Positions 20,640-31,381 are shown, counted from the stretch's first letter. The stretch: DNA of 64,000 nucleotides from Plasmodiophora brassicae (GCA_039704465.1 JASFAU010000012.1:62001-126000), one strand, 5' to 3'. Notes: generated by a model from the letters alone, not told the origin. Numbers and translations are program-made.

Positions 20640-22239
20640 GCTGATGCCTCTAATGAACGGTCCACTGCGACTGGCACGGGAACAGTTTCGGGCGCAGGTT
20701 ACATTGCCACGGCTTCATGTCCTCATGCACGCGCTTCACGTGCATGTTGCGCTTGCCGATCTGAACGTACTGCTTCGGGCAACTCGGGCAGTTGTACGGC
20801 CGCTGCGCGTTTCGTTGGCGTCAGTGGCCCTTGAGGGTGTAGGCCCACGTGAACGTCTTCCCGAACGCATCGCACCCGAATTGCGGATCGGCAGGACGGC
20901 CTCGGTCTTCAGCTCCACGAGACCGGCGCCGCCGGCTAGCCATAGAACGTAGGTCAATCCGACCCCGGCCCGTGAGTGCCGACCAGGACATGGCTGCCTG
21001 CACGAATTCGACGAACTTGCTCGATGGTGACCATGGATGCGAAATCCACCGACGCTGCCTGGATTGGACGTCCTGTAGCAACGTTATTAGACGGGATCAA
21101 TTCGGCCAGGAGTGCCGTCATTGCCATCGACCGGCGGCATGCCGTTGAGAATGTCGGCGATCTCGGATTCCAACACTTGCTGTTGTACCGGGAGCCTCGC
21201 GCGTCTCATGGCGGGCTGCCGCCTGCTCTACTCTCCGCAAACGCGGCCGTTCCAGAATCTCCCTATGCTTGTAGCACCATCGCCTATAGCGGAGAGCGGC
21301 CTTGCTGCGACGGCCGAAGCACATGCAGGCACCACGTCCGCCACCGTGGGGGGCAGCGGCGGAAACGTGGGTGCCCAACGCGGACGTCGCCGACCACGTC
21401 GCCGGAATCCGGCACGCTCAGTGGAAGTGCACCTAGGCTGGACCGGCGCGACAGTCATCGCCAGAAGTTCGCGAGCAGTACGGTGGACTGTACTGGTGTG
21501 GCCCGCATGGCGTCCTACATGCAGGGCTGCACTCGTAGTACGCGTTCGACGTGACGTCTGTGTCGCGTGGCAGCCAGGGATCGGTTCTGCAGAGCACGTG
21601 TACGAATGAAACCGGTTGGGAACAGCCAATTCGGCGCCGTGACGTGCGCCCGCAGGTCGGTGTGCATGCGCTTGGAGAGGACGTAGTTATCAACGTCCTC
21701 CCGACTCGCATCCAGGCGTCTGACCAGCGACAATATTGGTCGCTTGAACCAGGTCTTGACTGCCACCCAATCTTTCCAAGGATCCTTCGAGCATTCCGTA
21801 AGGTCGATCGTGGCCGGTACTCGGAACCCGTCGTAGACCGCGCTGCGGTGCCTCACTTGACTCGCCGCGCTCCTGTATCGCACGCGCACCACCGGCCTGT
21901 ACATATCGCTGCGATCTGGGCCCTGGTCGCCCGCAGCTCCTCCTTCACGTCCGCGACGTCTGCCTCCAGCCGAGCCTTGACCGTGTCTTCTGGCGCCGCG
22001 TCTTCTGGGCCGAGCGGAGTTCGGCTCGCCTGCTCACTGACCATGTCCTCTGCGAGGGCAGTCGCCCTGAACTCCTCCAGATCCAGTTGAGCTCCGCGAT
22101 CTCTCCCCTCAGCTGGATCCGCTCCTCGTCCTGGGCCGTCATGTGCTTGATGTCGACTTAACATGTCACGGTGCTTACCCAGCGCGGCAGCATCCCCCTG
22201 CCCGACGCCGCCACGTCGGCCGTCGTCCGGCGCCGACAC
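20640..22239 (-). pseudogene. Decayed coiled-coil / C2H2 zinc-finger gene
   Basis: Reading the minus strand, coding-like blocks appear in order but in different frames. They are a coiled coil ('ARLEADVADVKEELRATRAQ', near 21950), a helical block ('TWFKRPILSLVRRLDASRED', near 21730), 'QQQVLESEIADILNGMPPVD' (near 21160), a C2H2 finger 'CDAFGKTFTWAYTLKGH' (near 20840) followed at once by a TGA, then a second finger 'YNCPSCPKQYVQIGKR' with 'HVKRVH'. The in-frame stop between fingers and repeated frame changes argue for a pseudogene; some breaks could be introns. A matching finger fragment is at 16481. Confidence 0.45.
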
Positions 22240-22282
22240 GGTCTGTAAAGTTTCATTACTGGTCGTGGTAGGATGGTAGGAG

Positions 22283-22320
22283 GGTCACAAAAAATGCGCG
22301 CACTGCGCACTTTTGTGACC
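22283..22320. other. Perfect 10-bp inverted repeat with GC-rich loop
   Basis: Arms GGTCACAAAA (22283-22292) and TTTTGTGACC (22311-22320) flank an 18-nt loop containing TGCGCGCACTGCGCA-type symmetry. It lies about 90 bp beyond the 3' end of the tyrosine recombinase gene, with a GTAGGAT-rich stretch just before it. It might belong to that element's end. Confidence 0.5.
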
Positions 22321-22410
22321 GCTAAGGCCTATGTACTTAGCCGGGCGGTGCAAGCAAACCGACGCATTGCCAGCTGGGAACGCAGGTAGGCCCGGAACGA
22401 ATCATCCAAT

Positions 22411-24130
22411 TTATTGGGCCGGCTCCACACAACCGCACCCCTTCGAAAACCGGGAGTGTGAGAAGTTGGCCCCCCACTTGTCGACGAATTCGGGCAACGA
22501 CGAGGCGCAATGTTCGCGGTAGCACCGCAGCACTGGCGTCACGACCTGATTGACGAACGTGCGGGCACGCTCGGTCAGGTCTTTCTTGCTGGCCGGCAGC
22601 GACGCCTCGATGGATAGAAGCAGCACAATCTTCTCCGACGAAGTCGAAAGCTTGGCCAGCTGTGAACGCCCAGGAAGATCGACATTACCGCCTCGCCTCG
22701 CGCGCCCCCGGTTGTCATCGTTCGGATCAGGTTGCGGCAGCGGCGGCGGAGGTGACAATGACGACGCCATCGGCGGTTGGACTGGGGCGGGGCCGGTGGC
22801 TGCTGGATGGCTGGCTGAGATTCCGAATTGTTGAGTCGTTGGAGAACGACCTGGTTAACCAGCGACATCATCGTCTGTGCCAGCTGGGGCACATGCGTTT
22901 GAAGCAGTTGTTCCAATTGTTGAAACGCCGGCGTCTCAGGGATATCGCGCTCTGCCAGAGAGATGAGCTGCATCAGGGACACGGACGCCGGATCGACCCG
23001 GAGCTGTGTCGCGACGTACGTCGATGCCAACCCGGGTATCGAGCTCGACTGCGGCGGGCACCTGCTATCGAGAGCGATCCGCCGAGCGTTGCGCAGGTTC
23101 TCCAGGAAGATCGGCTCCCACTTGGGCGTCAACGCCAGTACGTGGCTGTTCGTCCTGCGCGCCCGGGCCAGCAGAGCTTTCGAATCGCGGTAATACAATT
23201 CCGCGTTCTTGAGCGTCTTGTGGCGCGCCGCTTGCCTGATGTGATCGAGGTCGCCACCACCCCAGATGGCGAACAGGTACGCCGTCTTGCGGATCGAGTG
23301 CGGGCCGTACCGGTGCATCGTGTCGTCGCCGACGACAGGCCTGCAAACACGAACGAACTCGGCGTTGAACTCGTCGTAGGACAATCCATCCGGGAACGAT
23401 TCGAACGAAGCGGCGCCTCGGTCGATCGCGTCAAGGTGTTGCTTCGTGCCGAAGACCAACCCGGACTTGATGCGTGTCCGAGACACCAGCGTGAACAACG
23501 CCCGGATGGGGCATAGCTTCGGGTGCGAATCAAGCCGGTACAAGACCAGATTGACGGGACCCTCGGCCTTGGCCCTCTCCGACTTGCCGCAGACCTGCAC
23601 GACGAGCTGATCGACGCGGTCCAGGTCGTCCTTGGCCGTCATCTCGAGCAAGAAATCTTCAAGCGCGATGTCGACGATCTCGTCGGCCCGCAGGAACAGG
23701 TGGACGCCCAGCAGGATCGACACCCAGGTGGAATAGTCTCGGAGGGAGCCAGTCGCAACGAGCTGCCGCCTGATCTCCAGCACCTGGTCAGGCAGCAGAG
23801 CGAAGTTACCCTCTGCCTTGTACCCCTGCGTCTCGCGTTTCACCCATTGCTTGGTGTCGACCGCAACTTGACTCAGCACAGGATTGCCGCGCCGCCACAG
23901 ACGTGGCTGTCCGACGTGATGAAAGCAGCCGAAAGACTGATTCGATCTCGAGAACGTCGCCCAGCATGTGTCGCAAGAATCATCATGCTGTCCAACATGC
24001 CGGCCGCAGGCACTCGCTTGACGCGCCGCCTGGAACGCGTCCCAGCAGGCGTTGCACGCGTCTTCAAAGTTGCCACGTTGATCGCGCGCCGCATGCACCG
24101 CCGTAACGGCCGACTCGAACTGCTCCACGT
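22411..24130 (-). pseudogene. Crypton-like tyrosine recombinase, 3' part (catalytic domain)
   Basis: Catalytic half of a eukaryotic tyrosine recombinase, the enzyme that moves Crypton DNA transposons. Visible catalytic set: Arg in 'HLFLRADEI', a likely beta-hairpin Lys in 'VQVCGKSERAK', the H-x-x-R box 'GPHSIRKTAYLF' and the terminal 'ARHKTLKNAELYYRD' with the nucleophilic Tyr. Before it lie two copies of a Cys/His motif ('CNACWDAF...CGRHVGQ' and 'CDTCWATF...CFHHVGQ'). The frame changes near 22770: the last about 120 residues ('RARTFVNQVVTPVLRCYRE') read in another frame to a stop at 22411. The 5' end is cut at 24130 by the LTR element and continues at 26774, in frame once that element and one ACGT copy are removed. 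Confidence 0.75.
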
Positions 24131-24344
24131 TGTAGAGCGGGGCTCTATTTATAGCGTCTCGTTCCCTACATCAACGTGCTGCCACTTGACCTGACGGTCC
24201 TGGACTATATTTAGACAAACTGCGTGCCCCGATTTAGCATGATGACGTGGCGAGGCTGACGTCGTCGTGACGATGCGATCGATAAACGTCATTCTGTTTC
24301 TGTGTCATTACGTGCCGTCAAGAGTCTGCAGACACGGGACTACA
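24131..24344 (+). repeat. 5' LTR
   Basis: 214 bp, TG...CA ends inside an inverted TGTAG/CTACA, no difference seen from the 3' copy. Supplies the promoter of the element, with an AT-rich CTATTTATAG about 15 bp from its start. Confidence 0.85.
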
Positions 24345-24531
24345 GTGCGCACTACGTCCCACCCCTACGTATACGTCCAACCACTACGTCCAACCACTAC
24401 GTCCAACCACACGTACACGTTACACGTTAACGCGCGGCGGAGCGTCGCAACTGTTTACAACGTCATGGCTTCTCAGTCGCAAGGCGCGAACGGTCCAGAA
24501 GACTGATGGGTACACTGGGACTGAGGACGAT

Positions 24532-25150
24532 TTGCAACGGGTAGTGCTGGAAGGCATGCGCGTTCCCTACGAACTGGATTCGGGCTGTCGTGGTGGAAAT
24601 ATCATACCTGGCCATATCGCTGACCAGTTGAATGATGCCACATTTCGCGACGTCCAGCCACGAGACATCACTTCCGCAGAGGGCAAGGTCATCGGGACGA
24701 TCACGAGAATGGTACAAGTTCCAGTCACGACTCTGGAGACCGAGGTTGGCAACCTTAAGCTGTACCATGTGACCTACTACGTCTGCGACACGATTCCAGT
24801 GATCCTGTTCGGTGACAATCTTCTATCTGCGCTTGGCATCAACCCGCATAAGCAGCTGGAGAACATCATGGCATCAGGATGTACCGAGATGGACACGCTG
24901 TCAGGATGTGCGGCAGTCGACGTCGATTCAATCGAGACTGTGCGGCGCATTGCTGCTAGAATGGCAACGCTTGGAAGCGACTACTTTCAAGCCCCTCAGG
25001 AACCAGACTCCGCTGAGCCATCTTCAAGTGAAGTCGACCTGGGACCAATCAACGTGCACGAGATCGAAACGTCGTGCAATCGAATGGTGCATCAAGCACG
25101 CCTCAACGGAATGTCCCGACATGGAGTTAGTCGACTACGTCGCTCGACCA
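24532..25150 (+). CDS. Retropepsin-like aspartic protease remnant of the LTR element
   Basis: Frame-2 protein segment with the protease active-site form 'YELDSGCRGGNIIP' (D-S-G in place of the commoner D-T-G) and the downstream 'ILFGDNLLSALGIN', which matches the retropepsin flap-distal I-x-G-x-x-x-L-x-x-x-G-I block. Coding texture fades after about 25100, where the internal deletion seems to lie. Upstream (24450-24530) the gag part is essentially absent. It is probably not functional alone. Confidence 0.6.
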
Positions 25151-25159
25151 GATCTGGGA

Positions 25160-25837
25160 TCCGAAGGAGAGACAATGGCGACGCATACCACCTGAAGGAT
25201 TCGCCAAGTATGTGCCGACGTTACAAGAGGTCCTCGACGAGATTCACAAGGCCGTTGATGAAGCAAAGGCACAACGGCATGCGTCTAATGTGCGACAACA
25301 GCGACGACGCCTGAACAAGAGCCACTACGAATCGTTCAGCGTTGGCGACTACGTGCTCAAGGCAAAACCGGTACCGGGTCCTGCTCAGAAGTTGATAGCC
25401 CAGTGGCGAGGCCCATATCGAGTCGTCAAGATGATCAACGATCAAGTGTACGAGCTGGAAGACCCGCTCACTACGCACACTCACAACGAATTCGACGATA
25501 CGCTGACGCCGATCTGAACATGACCGTCGATCTCAAGCGTCATCTCCAGCACGCTGATAACCAGCTGTTGGTGGACGATCTACTGGACTGTCGAGTGGAT
25601 CGAGAAACGCAAGAACTTCAGATCAAGGTTCTATGGTCTGGATTCGACGAGGCGGAAGCAACGTGGGAACCTGCTCGTGTCATCTACGAAGATGTTCCCG
25701 AACTAGTCCAGAAGCTTATACGACGTCTCGGAGATGATCATCCGCAAGCGGAGGCGTTACGAGAAATGGCGCCGATGCAAAAGCGTACGAATACGGGGAA
25801 GCGACAAGCGCAACGGAAGCGACGAACAAAACATTAG
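25160..25837 (+). pseudogene. Integrase C-terminal region plus chromodomain remnant
   Basis: The first block (frame of 25212) reads 'TLQEVLDEIHKAVDEAKAQR' then 'VGDYVLKAKP' and 'LIAQWRGPYRVVKM', the GPY/F module of Ty3-type integrases, and ends at a TGA at 25515. The second block, in a different frame, reads 'LLVDDLLDCRVDRET', 'KVLWSGFDEAEATWEP' and 'DVPELVQKLIRRL', a typical chromodomain, with its stop at 25835. The frame change near 25510 separates the two. Chromodomains direct such elements to heterochromatin; here it identifies the chromovirus lineage. Confidence 0.7.
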
Positions 25838-26559
25838 GTATGGGTGCAAGGTATCCATGATTTACGGTTGGTGGGTTCGTAGGAATCAACAATCGTATAC
25901 GCTTCCTACGTTGCGTCGGGACCTAATCACGGACGACGCCACCGTATCGGTTCATGGTGAACGTTACGAAGATGATCTGGATCATGGTCTTCTATAGCTG
26001 AGGACCGGGTACTCAAAACGTTGGGACCCGCTTCACTGATTTTCATGGACGTCATGGGATCAGTTAACCTGGTTGTCATGGACGTCATGCAACTATGGTT
26101 TATGGCACTCCTATGAGAGGCCAATACGTTCCTCGATGGGTCATGACGGTGACCTCATTGATACGTTACGATCACGAGGCAGTCGGCAGCGTCTGTTAAG
26201 TTCCTCTTCACCGCAGTTGACTCTGGTCAGGGCGTACTGGCTATCGAGACTCTGTTGCGCTGGGGGTCCACCTATGTGGGTCGGCCGCTGAGTTAGGTGA
26301 ATGATACTTTTCAGATGTATATGGACCGGGCTCCACCTATGTGGGTCGAGCGCACCATCGCTGATGTCTTCGTTGCACCGATGGTGTTTGGTGGCAAGGG
26401 TGTCCGTAAATGGATTTTCCACCGATTTTCCCATGGGGTTACAAGGTGGTTTTTAGTGAGTATTGGGTGATTCCGAGTCTCACACTACCTTCTGTCAACT
26501 TCACCATCTACGTACTACGTGCTCACGATGATTCCGGTCACGAGTTTGGAGAAAGGCAG

Positions 26560-26773
26560 TGTAGAGCGGGGCTCTATTTATAGCGTCTCGTTCCCTACAT
26601 CAACGTGCTGCCACTTGACCTGACGGTCCTGGACTATATTTAGACAAACTGCGTGCCCCGATTTAGCATGATGACGTGGCGAGGCTGACGTCGTCGTGAC
26701 GATGCGATCGATAAACGTCATTCTGTTTCTGTGTCATTACGTGCCGTCAAGAGTCTGCAGACACGGGACTACA
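26560..26773 (+). repeat. 3' LTR
   Basis: 214 bp, no difference seen from the 5' LTR, followed by the second copy of the ACGT target duplication. Two near-repeats of CCACCTATGTGGGTCG (26264, 26334) and two of TCATGGACGTCATG (26044, 26076) lie in the AT-richer stretch before it. Confidence 0.85.
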
Positions 26774-27234
26774 ACGTTGCCAGGGCCATTCCACCCGCCT
26801 TGGCAGACGACAGGCTGCCCACGCCGATCCAGGACGGGCACGCCCGAGGCATCGACAAGCGGCGTCCCCTGGACGCCCCTCTTGAACCGAACAAAGTTCG
26901 ATAAGGTCTTCGCACTCATTGACGGGCAGTGGTCAGATGGCGCATCGTCCTGCAGGACAAGCAGGCTGTCGTAGTCACCGACCAGGCAACAGTAGTACCT
27001 TAGTCCACGTATGTGCTTGCCGTAGGCATGCACCGAGTTCTTGGCCAGGGGCTTGCTCCCGGTGTCAGGGCGGCTCGCTCCTTCCGACACGCGCAGGCGG
27101 CGACGAACCAGGCCCAAACCGACAACGGCGTCCGCCCATAACTCGGCGGGGACATGGTACTTGGCCCGGTTGCTGACACGGAACTGGGCCGCTGTGCGCG
27201 TTCGTTGCCCTCCAGACGATCGTGATCGACCCAT
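26774..27234 (-). pseudogene. Crypton-like tyrosine recombinase, 5' part
   Basis: N-terminal portion of the gene whose catalytic half ends at 24130. It starts at the Met at 27234, followed by a basic leader and 'ELWADAVVGLGL', then a core-binding helical domain with 'SVHAYGKHIRGLRYYCCLVG', typical of the SAM-like domain of tyrosine recombinases. It breaks at '...GWNGPGN' exactly at the LTR element border. Splicing out the element and one ACGT gives an uninterrupted frame into 'VEQFESAV'. The plus-strand stretch 27320-27400 beyond the start has short GGTAGGATCCGTGG-type repeats. Confidence 0.7.
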
Positions 27235-27630
27235 GACGTCGTCGACAATGCGGTGTGGAAACCTGCGTGGGGATGCGTGCGGCGGTGCGCTTGGTTGTAC
27301 CGGGAGGGGGTGGCGGCGCCGTCTGGTAGGATCCGTGGGTGCGGTAGGATCCGTGGTAGGACCCTGGTAGGACCGTTGGTAGGGACGATACACGGCGTAT
27401 TTTGAGGTAGTATATAGTTATAAATACAGGAGTTTCCGTGGCCGGACGACGCTTCGGTCGAGTTGGCCGGACGACGCATCGGTCGAAACTCGAAAGACGC
27501 TTCGGTCTAAATCTGGCTCTGGACGACCGGCACAGCCAGACGGCTCAGCGCCAAGCATTGGAAGCACGAACGCGCGGGCCCTTGACCGCCATTCCGGTAT
27601 TGTGGGGTTCGTCCTCTGCTGTCTCTGCCC

Positions 27631-28068
27631 ATGATTGCGCGCATCGTCCTGGTCATCGTTCTCGTTGGTGGCGTCTTTGGCAAGACGGCGCCCCGGATGA
27701 AGTCCGACGTCCCACCTAGCAGCATGCTGGCTGGTGCGGCATTGTCGGGCGCAGCCGCAGATCGGGTATCGCGTGCCCTTCTTACATTCCTGCTACTGAA
27801 ATACGCTATTCCTAAAGCGAGGAACGACATCCTTTGGAAATTGTCCTCATTTGGATCGAAGGCCGCAACCTCGTGGTCAACCGTGGCATCGTCGGCGGCG
27901 ACACATACCGCCGCATACGTCATGTACCACGAGGCGCTGCGCAAGACGGGATCGCCACTGCTGGCCACTCTGTCAGGGACGACTGGCCTGATCGCAGGGC
28001 ATGCTGCGCGGTTCGTGGCGCACACCCGGTACACTCCTCCCCTGTCGCCCAGGCCCCGAGCTCTGTGA
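27631..28068 (+). CDS. Small secreted or membrane-associated protein, unknown
   Basis: 145 aa, single exon, ATG at 27631. A short signal-like N-terminus ('IARIVLVIVLVGGVFG') is followed by a helical region with alternating small residues ('MLAGAALSGAAADRV', 'LLATLSGTTGLIAGHAARFV'). The moderate hydrophobicity could give one or two more membrane passes. No family recognised. A TATATAGTTATAAATA stretch lies about 220 bp upstream (27409-27424) and could serve as a promoter. Confidence 0.45.
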   Translation: MIARIVLVIVLVGGVFGKTAPRMKSDVPPSSMLAGAALSGAAADRVSRALLTFLLLKYAIPKARNDILWKLSSFGSKAATSWSTVASSAATHTAAYVMYHEALRKTGSPLLATLSGTTGLIAGHAARFVAHTRYTPPLSPRPRAL

Positions 28069-28458
28069 CCGATCATCTCCTGCTCTGCGTCGGACAACGA
28101 TCCGGGACTGGCTCTCTGCCATGACATGGTTTCAATACACACTGCCAATGTCTTGTTGGCAAGCTCTGAACTGTGCCATGCCACGTGGTTAAGCGCCATG
28201 TGTATATCTAGCATTGAACCTCAGTGAACCTACGCGGGCGCCGTCCCTGCATGCAAACAAGCCATGCAAGCCATGGCAGGGACTTCCACGTGTTGTAAGC
28301 GTCATCCAGAATCGACGAACGGGCGTTGGTCAAGGATCACGGCGTGAGCCACGACCGCGCGAGGCGCTCTAAGTCGGACGCACTGTGCGCGTTCACTGGC
28401 GTCGGAACCCGGCCGGGCGACGCTGCCAGCAACGACACGACGTTGCGGGTCCGCGAAG

Positions 28459-29150
28459 GTGCTCCAGCTCGACAGCCAGAAGTCGTACGACATGCGGCGC
28501 AGGCCGATCGCCAAACGCCCAGCTGTATCCCTGACCCTGGAGGACGAGGAGGAGGAGCAGGAACCATCTGGCGCGGCGGACGAACGAGCTGATGGCGCCC
28601 CCGCCGCCTCCATTGACAACGATGCTGCAACACGCAGCGTATCCCAGACCGACGAACAGGGCACCATGCGCCCTGTCCTGCCGGCGCCGGCCTCGGCCGG
28701 GCTGGCAGGGACGACTGATCAGACGAACCCCTGGCAGCATCGCTGCGTAGAATTCCGATGGTCTGGACGCTGCCAAGCTCCAGGCCACGGCCGCCTTCTT
28801 CAGATATCGTCGCCTCACGGCGGCGGTCTTTGTGGAAACCTATGTACGATCTGAATCGTTGCTAACCAATGCTCTTACAGATTACCAAGTCCGGCACGTT
28901 GCTGGCGGGCGATCCGCCAACCCATGGCAATGAAGCGCCAATGTCAACGAAACGTTGTTTTCTTCAGAGCGTCATTCTTGCGTCAAACGAAGTCCGTGTC
29001 TGCAGGTTGTCAGTGGCGCGTGTCAAAATCGATCGATGGCGACCGTGCCTGCACACAGTACTACCTATGTGCAGCTCGCAGTGTAGCGGTGTCACGGAGT
29101 TTTTAGTGCGCGGACTAAATGTGGGTCGGGGGGGCGGCCTTTCAATCATG
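28459..29150 (+). CDS. Possible multi-exon gene, uncertain
   Basis: Two coding-like blocks. The first (28459 to about 28735) is an acidic disordered stretch ('SLTLEDEEEEQEPSG', 'DNDAATRSVSQTDEQG'). The second, in another frame from about 28751, reads 'DAAKLQATAAFFRYRRL' and 'AAVFVETY'. It reaches a good splice donor at 28844 (GTACGA), a branch-like GCTAACC and acceptor TTACAG at 28880 (a 37-nt intron), then continues 'ITKSGTLLAGDPPTHG'. The junction between the first two blocks is not resolved, and the 3' end runs into a dispersed repeat core at 29069. Confidence 0.3.
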
Positions 29151-29311
29151 TCGTCGACGTGGACCGGTCTCCGTTACCCGGTCATAATCTATCGGTCGGC
29201 CAGGTATCAGGTCGGCGTGCGCGGACGACGACAGCGCATCGGTACTGACGGTCGGTGGGCGGGTTTCGCAGGCCCAGATCGTATCGCAGCCGCCCGAGGC
29301 GCAGGTCCCGA

Positions 29312-31011
29312 ATGACGGCCGGCAGCGAAGACCGGCTCCGGATCACGGGCGGTGGCGACCCGCAGGATGACCTGCCCGATCTCGGCGACATGTTCTCCGT
29401 CCGCCGCCCGAAACACGCTCTGGCGGGGTTGTCCAGTGGGCTGAAGAACGTCGGCAAAGGCCTCGTCGGAGGCGTCGCTGCCATGGTCGCTATGCCCGTG
29501 CAGGGCGCCCGCGAAGACGGCATCAAAGGCTTCTCCAAAGGTGATCCTATTTATGTGTACAAGGAATGTTCATCTGACCACTGGCTGATGTCAGGGTTGG
29601 CGCTTGGCGCTGTTTCGGGTGTGGCGCTGGCGTTGGCCGGGGCCACCACCGGCGTCGTCCAAGTCGGTCGTGGGATTCTGAACACGCCCGGTGCGATCAA
29701 GGGGTCGATGAGCGAACAGGTGTGGGACTCGGAGAAACGCGAATGGATCTGGTACAACCTGCCGGAGGAGGCGGACCGGGTGCTGAAGCAGGCGGACCCG
29801 AACGTCGCCGATGCGAACAAGGTCGTTGCGGACACGACGCTGTACGACCAGCTGGGCGTGTTGCCCGGCTGCTCCCAGGCCGACATCAAGCGCGCGTACC
29901 GGCACCGGGCCATGGAGCTTCACCCGGACAAGAACCCGAACGACGAGCGCGCCAATGAGAAGTTCCAGCAGCTGGGCGCCGCCTACCAGGTTGTGTCGAT
30001 CGGGGCCGTGCGTCCTGCTGGTCGAGTGCTGACTTCGCAATCCCTGCATAGGTGCTGTCCGATGAGCAACTTCGGGCGGCGTACGACGCGCACGGGAAGA
30101 CGGCCGTCGACGAGAGCGCGCTGTTCGACAGTGCCCAGCTGTTCGAGGTCATCTTCGGGTCGCAGAACTTCGAGAAGTACATTGGCGAGCTGAAGCTGCT
30201 CGACTTGAAGAACCGTATGGACGGCGTGGACATGTCGGGCAACGAGGACGACCAGGCGGTGGCGTTCGAGGAGGCCATGGCTCGGGCCCTGTCCGCCTCG
30301 AAGGATCGGCAACGACGGCGCGAGGTGCAATGCGCGGTGAACCTGGCCGAGAAGCTGAACGAGTACCTGACCGACGAGACGGACGGGCACCTGATGTTCA
30401 AAGCGGTCATTGAGAACGAAGCCAAGGAGCTGGCGTCCACTGCGTTCGGTGGCACGCTGATCGGCGTCCTCGGGTACGTCTACGAGGAGCAGGCGGCGAG
30501 TTTCCTCGGGTTCCAGCACGGCGTATCAGCCGGAATGGGTCTGGCCAGCGTTCGCAAATCTGCACATGTCCTGGCGACCAAGTACCGTGTCATGACGTCG
30601 GCGTTCAAGGCGTACCGGGCGTCTCGTCGTGCGCAAGATGAGGAGGAAAAGCGGTCGACGCAGAACGGCGATCGCCCGCCAACCAGTAAGTCGTCACCCT
30701 GGGTGTCCCAAACGAAGTCATCGCTGTTGACGAACGCGCTGTTAGGTGCGCCGGATGAGGAAGGCATGGATGCCATCCTTCAGACGATGTGGAACCTGAC
30801 TGTGCTGGACGTGGAGTCCACGTCGCGGAACGTGTGCCAGAAGCTGTTCAAGGACAGCTCGATACCGCTGGAGGATCGGCGCGAGCGGGCCCGCGGCCTG
30901 CTGATGATGGCCAAGATATTCCAGGCGTGCTCGCAGACGGCGCAGGCCGGGCTCGTCGAACTGAAGGCCAAGTTTGTCGCTGCCGATTCTATGCGCCAAG
31001 GCTCCCAATGA
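29312..31011 (+). CDS. J-domain (DnaJ) protein with DnaJ-X-like C-terminal region
   Basis: Hsp40-type co-chaperone that would stimulate the ATPase of an Hsp70. Exons 29312-29989 and 30052-31011 (62-nt intron, phase 0), about 545 aa. A Gly/Ala-rich hydrophobic region (residues about 95-125) precedes the J domain at about 175-235: 'TLYDQLGVLPGCSQADIKRA', the invariant 'HPD' in 'MELHPDKNP', and 'EKFQQLGAAYQVLSDEQLRA' across the splice site. The long helical C-terminus (with 'DMSGNEDDQAVAFEEAMA') resembles the DnaJ-X domain of plant and fungal CAJ1-like proteins. A peripheral membrane location is plausible from the N-terminal hydrophobic stretch. Confidence 0.85.
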
Positions 31012-31381
31012 CCGTATATTATAACTATACTAGAACGCTGGCAATTGTTCATGCCTTGTGACCCTTCAGCACGGCCACGGTAGCCGGTGGTTTTCATCAG
31101 TGGCACCCACGTCCTCCGGCTTGGATAATCAGGTCGTCGTCTTGAGGACGCGCCTTGCCGTCATCAGCCCGCCCCCGGTCATGATGTCGATCAGGGGGCT
31201 CCTTCAGGTGCTTTAGTGTTGCTTTCCCCTTTCAACATCGCGTACGACGCCCGCGCATCCAACTCGGCCAGCATGAGCCGTTCGCCTTCGTTGACAACCC
31301 GCTCAACAGACCCGTTCAAGCACTATCACGCTGCTACCGTCCCCAGCACGTACGGCCGATCGAAAAGGGAGCATCCGCGTT

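Larger units (their letters stand above)
24131..26773 (+). mobile_element. LTR retrotransposon, chromovirus-like, internally deleted, recent insertion
   Basis: Bounded by two direct repeats of 214 bp that I read as identical: 24131-24344 and 26560-26773, both beginning TGTAG and ending CTACA. The element is flanked by ACGT on each side (24127-24130 and 26774-26777), a 4-bp target-site duplication. A purine-rich GGAGAAAGGCAG just before the 3' LTR is a plausible polypurine tract. The 2.2-kb interior keeps a retropepsin-like frame and an integrase tail with chromodomain but lacks the RT, RNase H and integrase core, so it is non-autonomous. LTRs contain CTATTTATAG, a possible TATA element. No clear tRNA primer site follows the 5' LTR. 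Confidence 0.85.

Noticed and set aside
24345..24425. Repeats of TACGTCCAACCAC considered as a CRISPR-like or satellite array
   Set aside because: Only about four 12-13-bp units without spacers, immediately after the 5' LTR; better explained as leader sequence of the retrotransposon.
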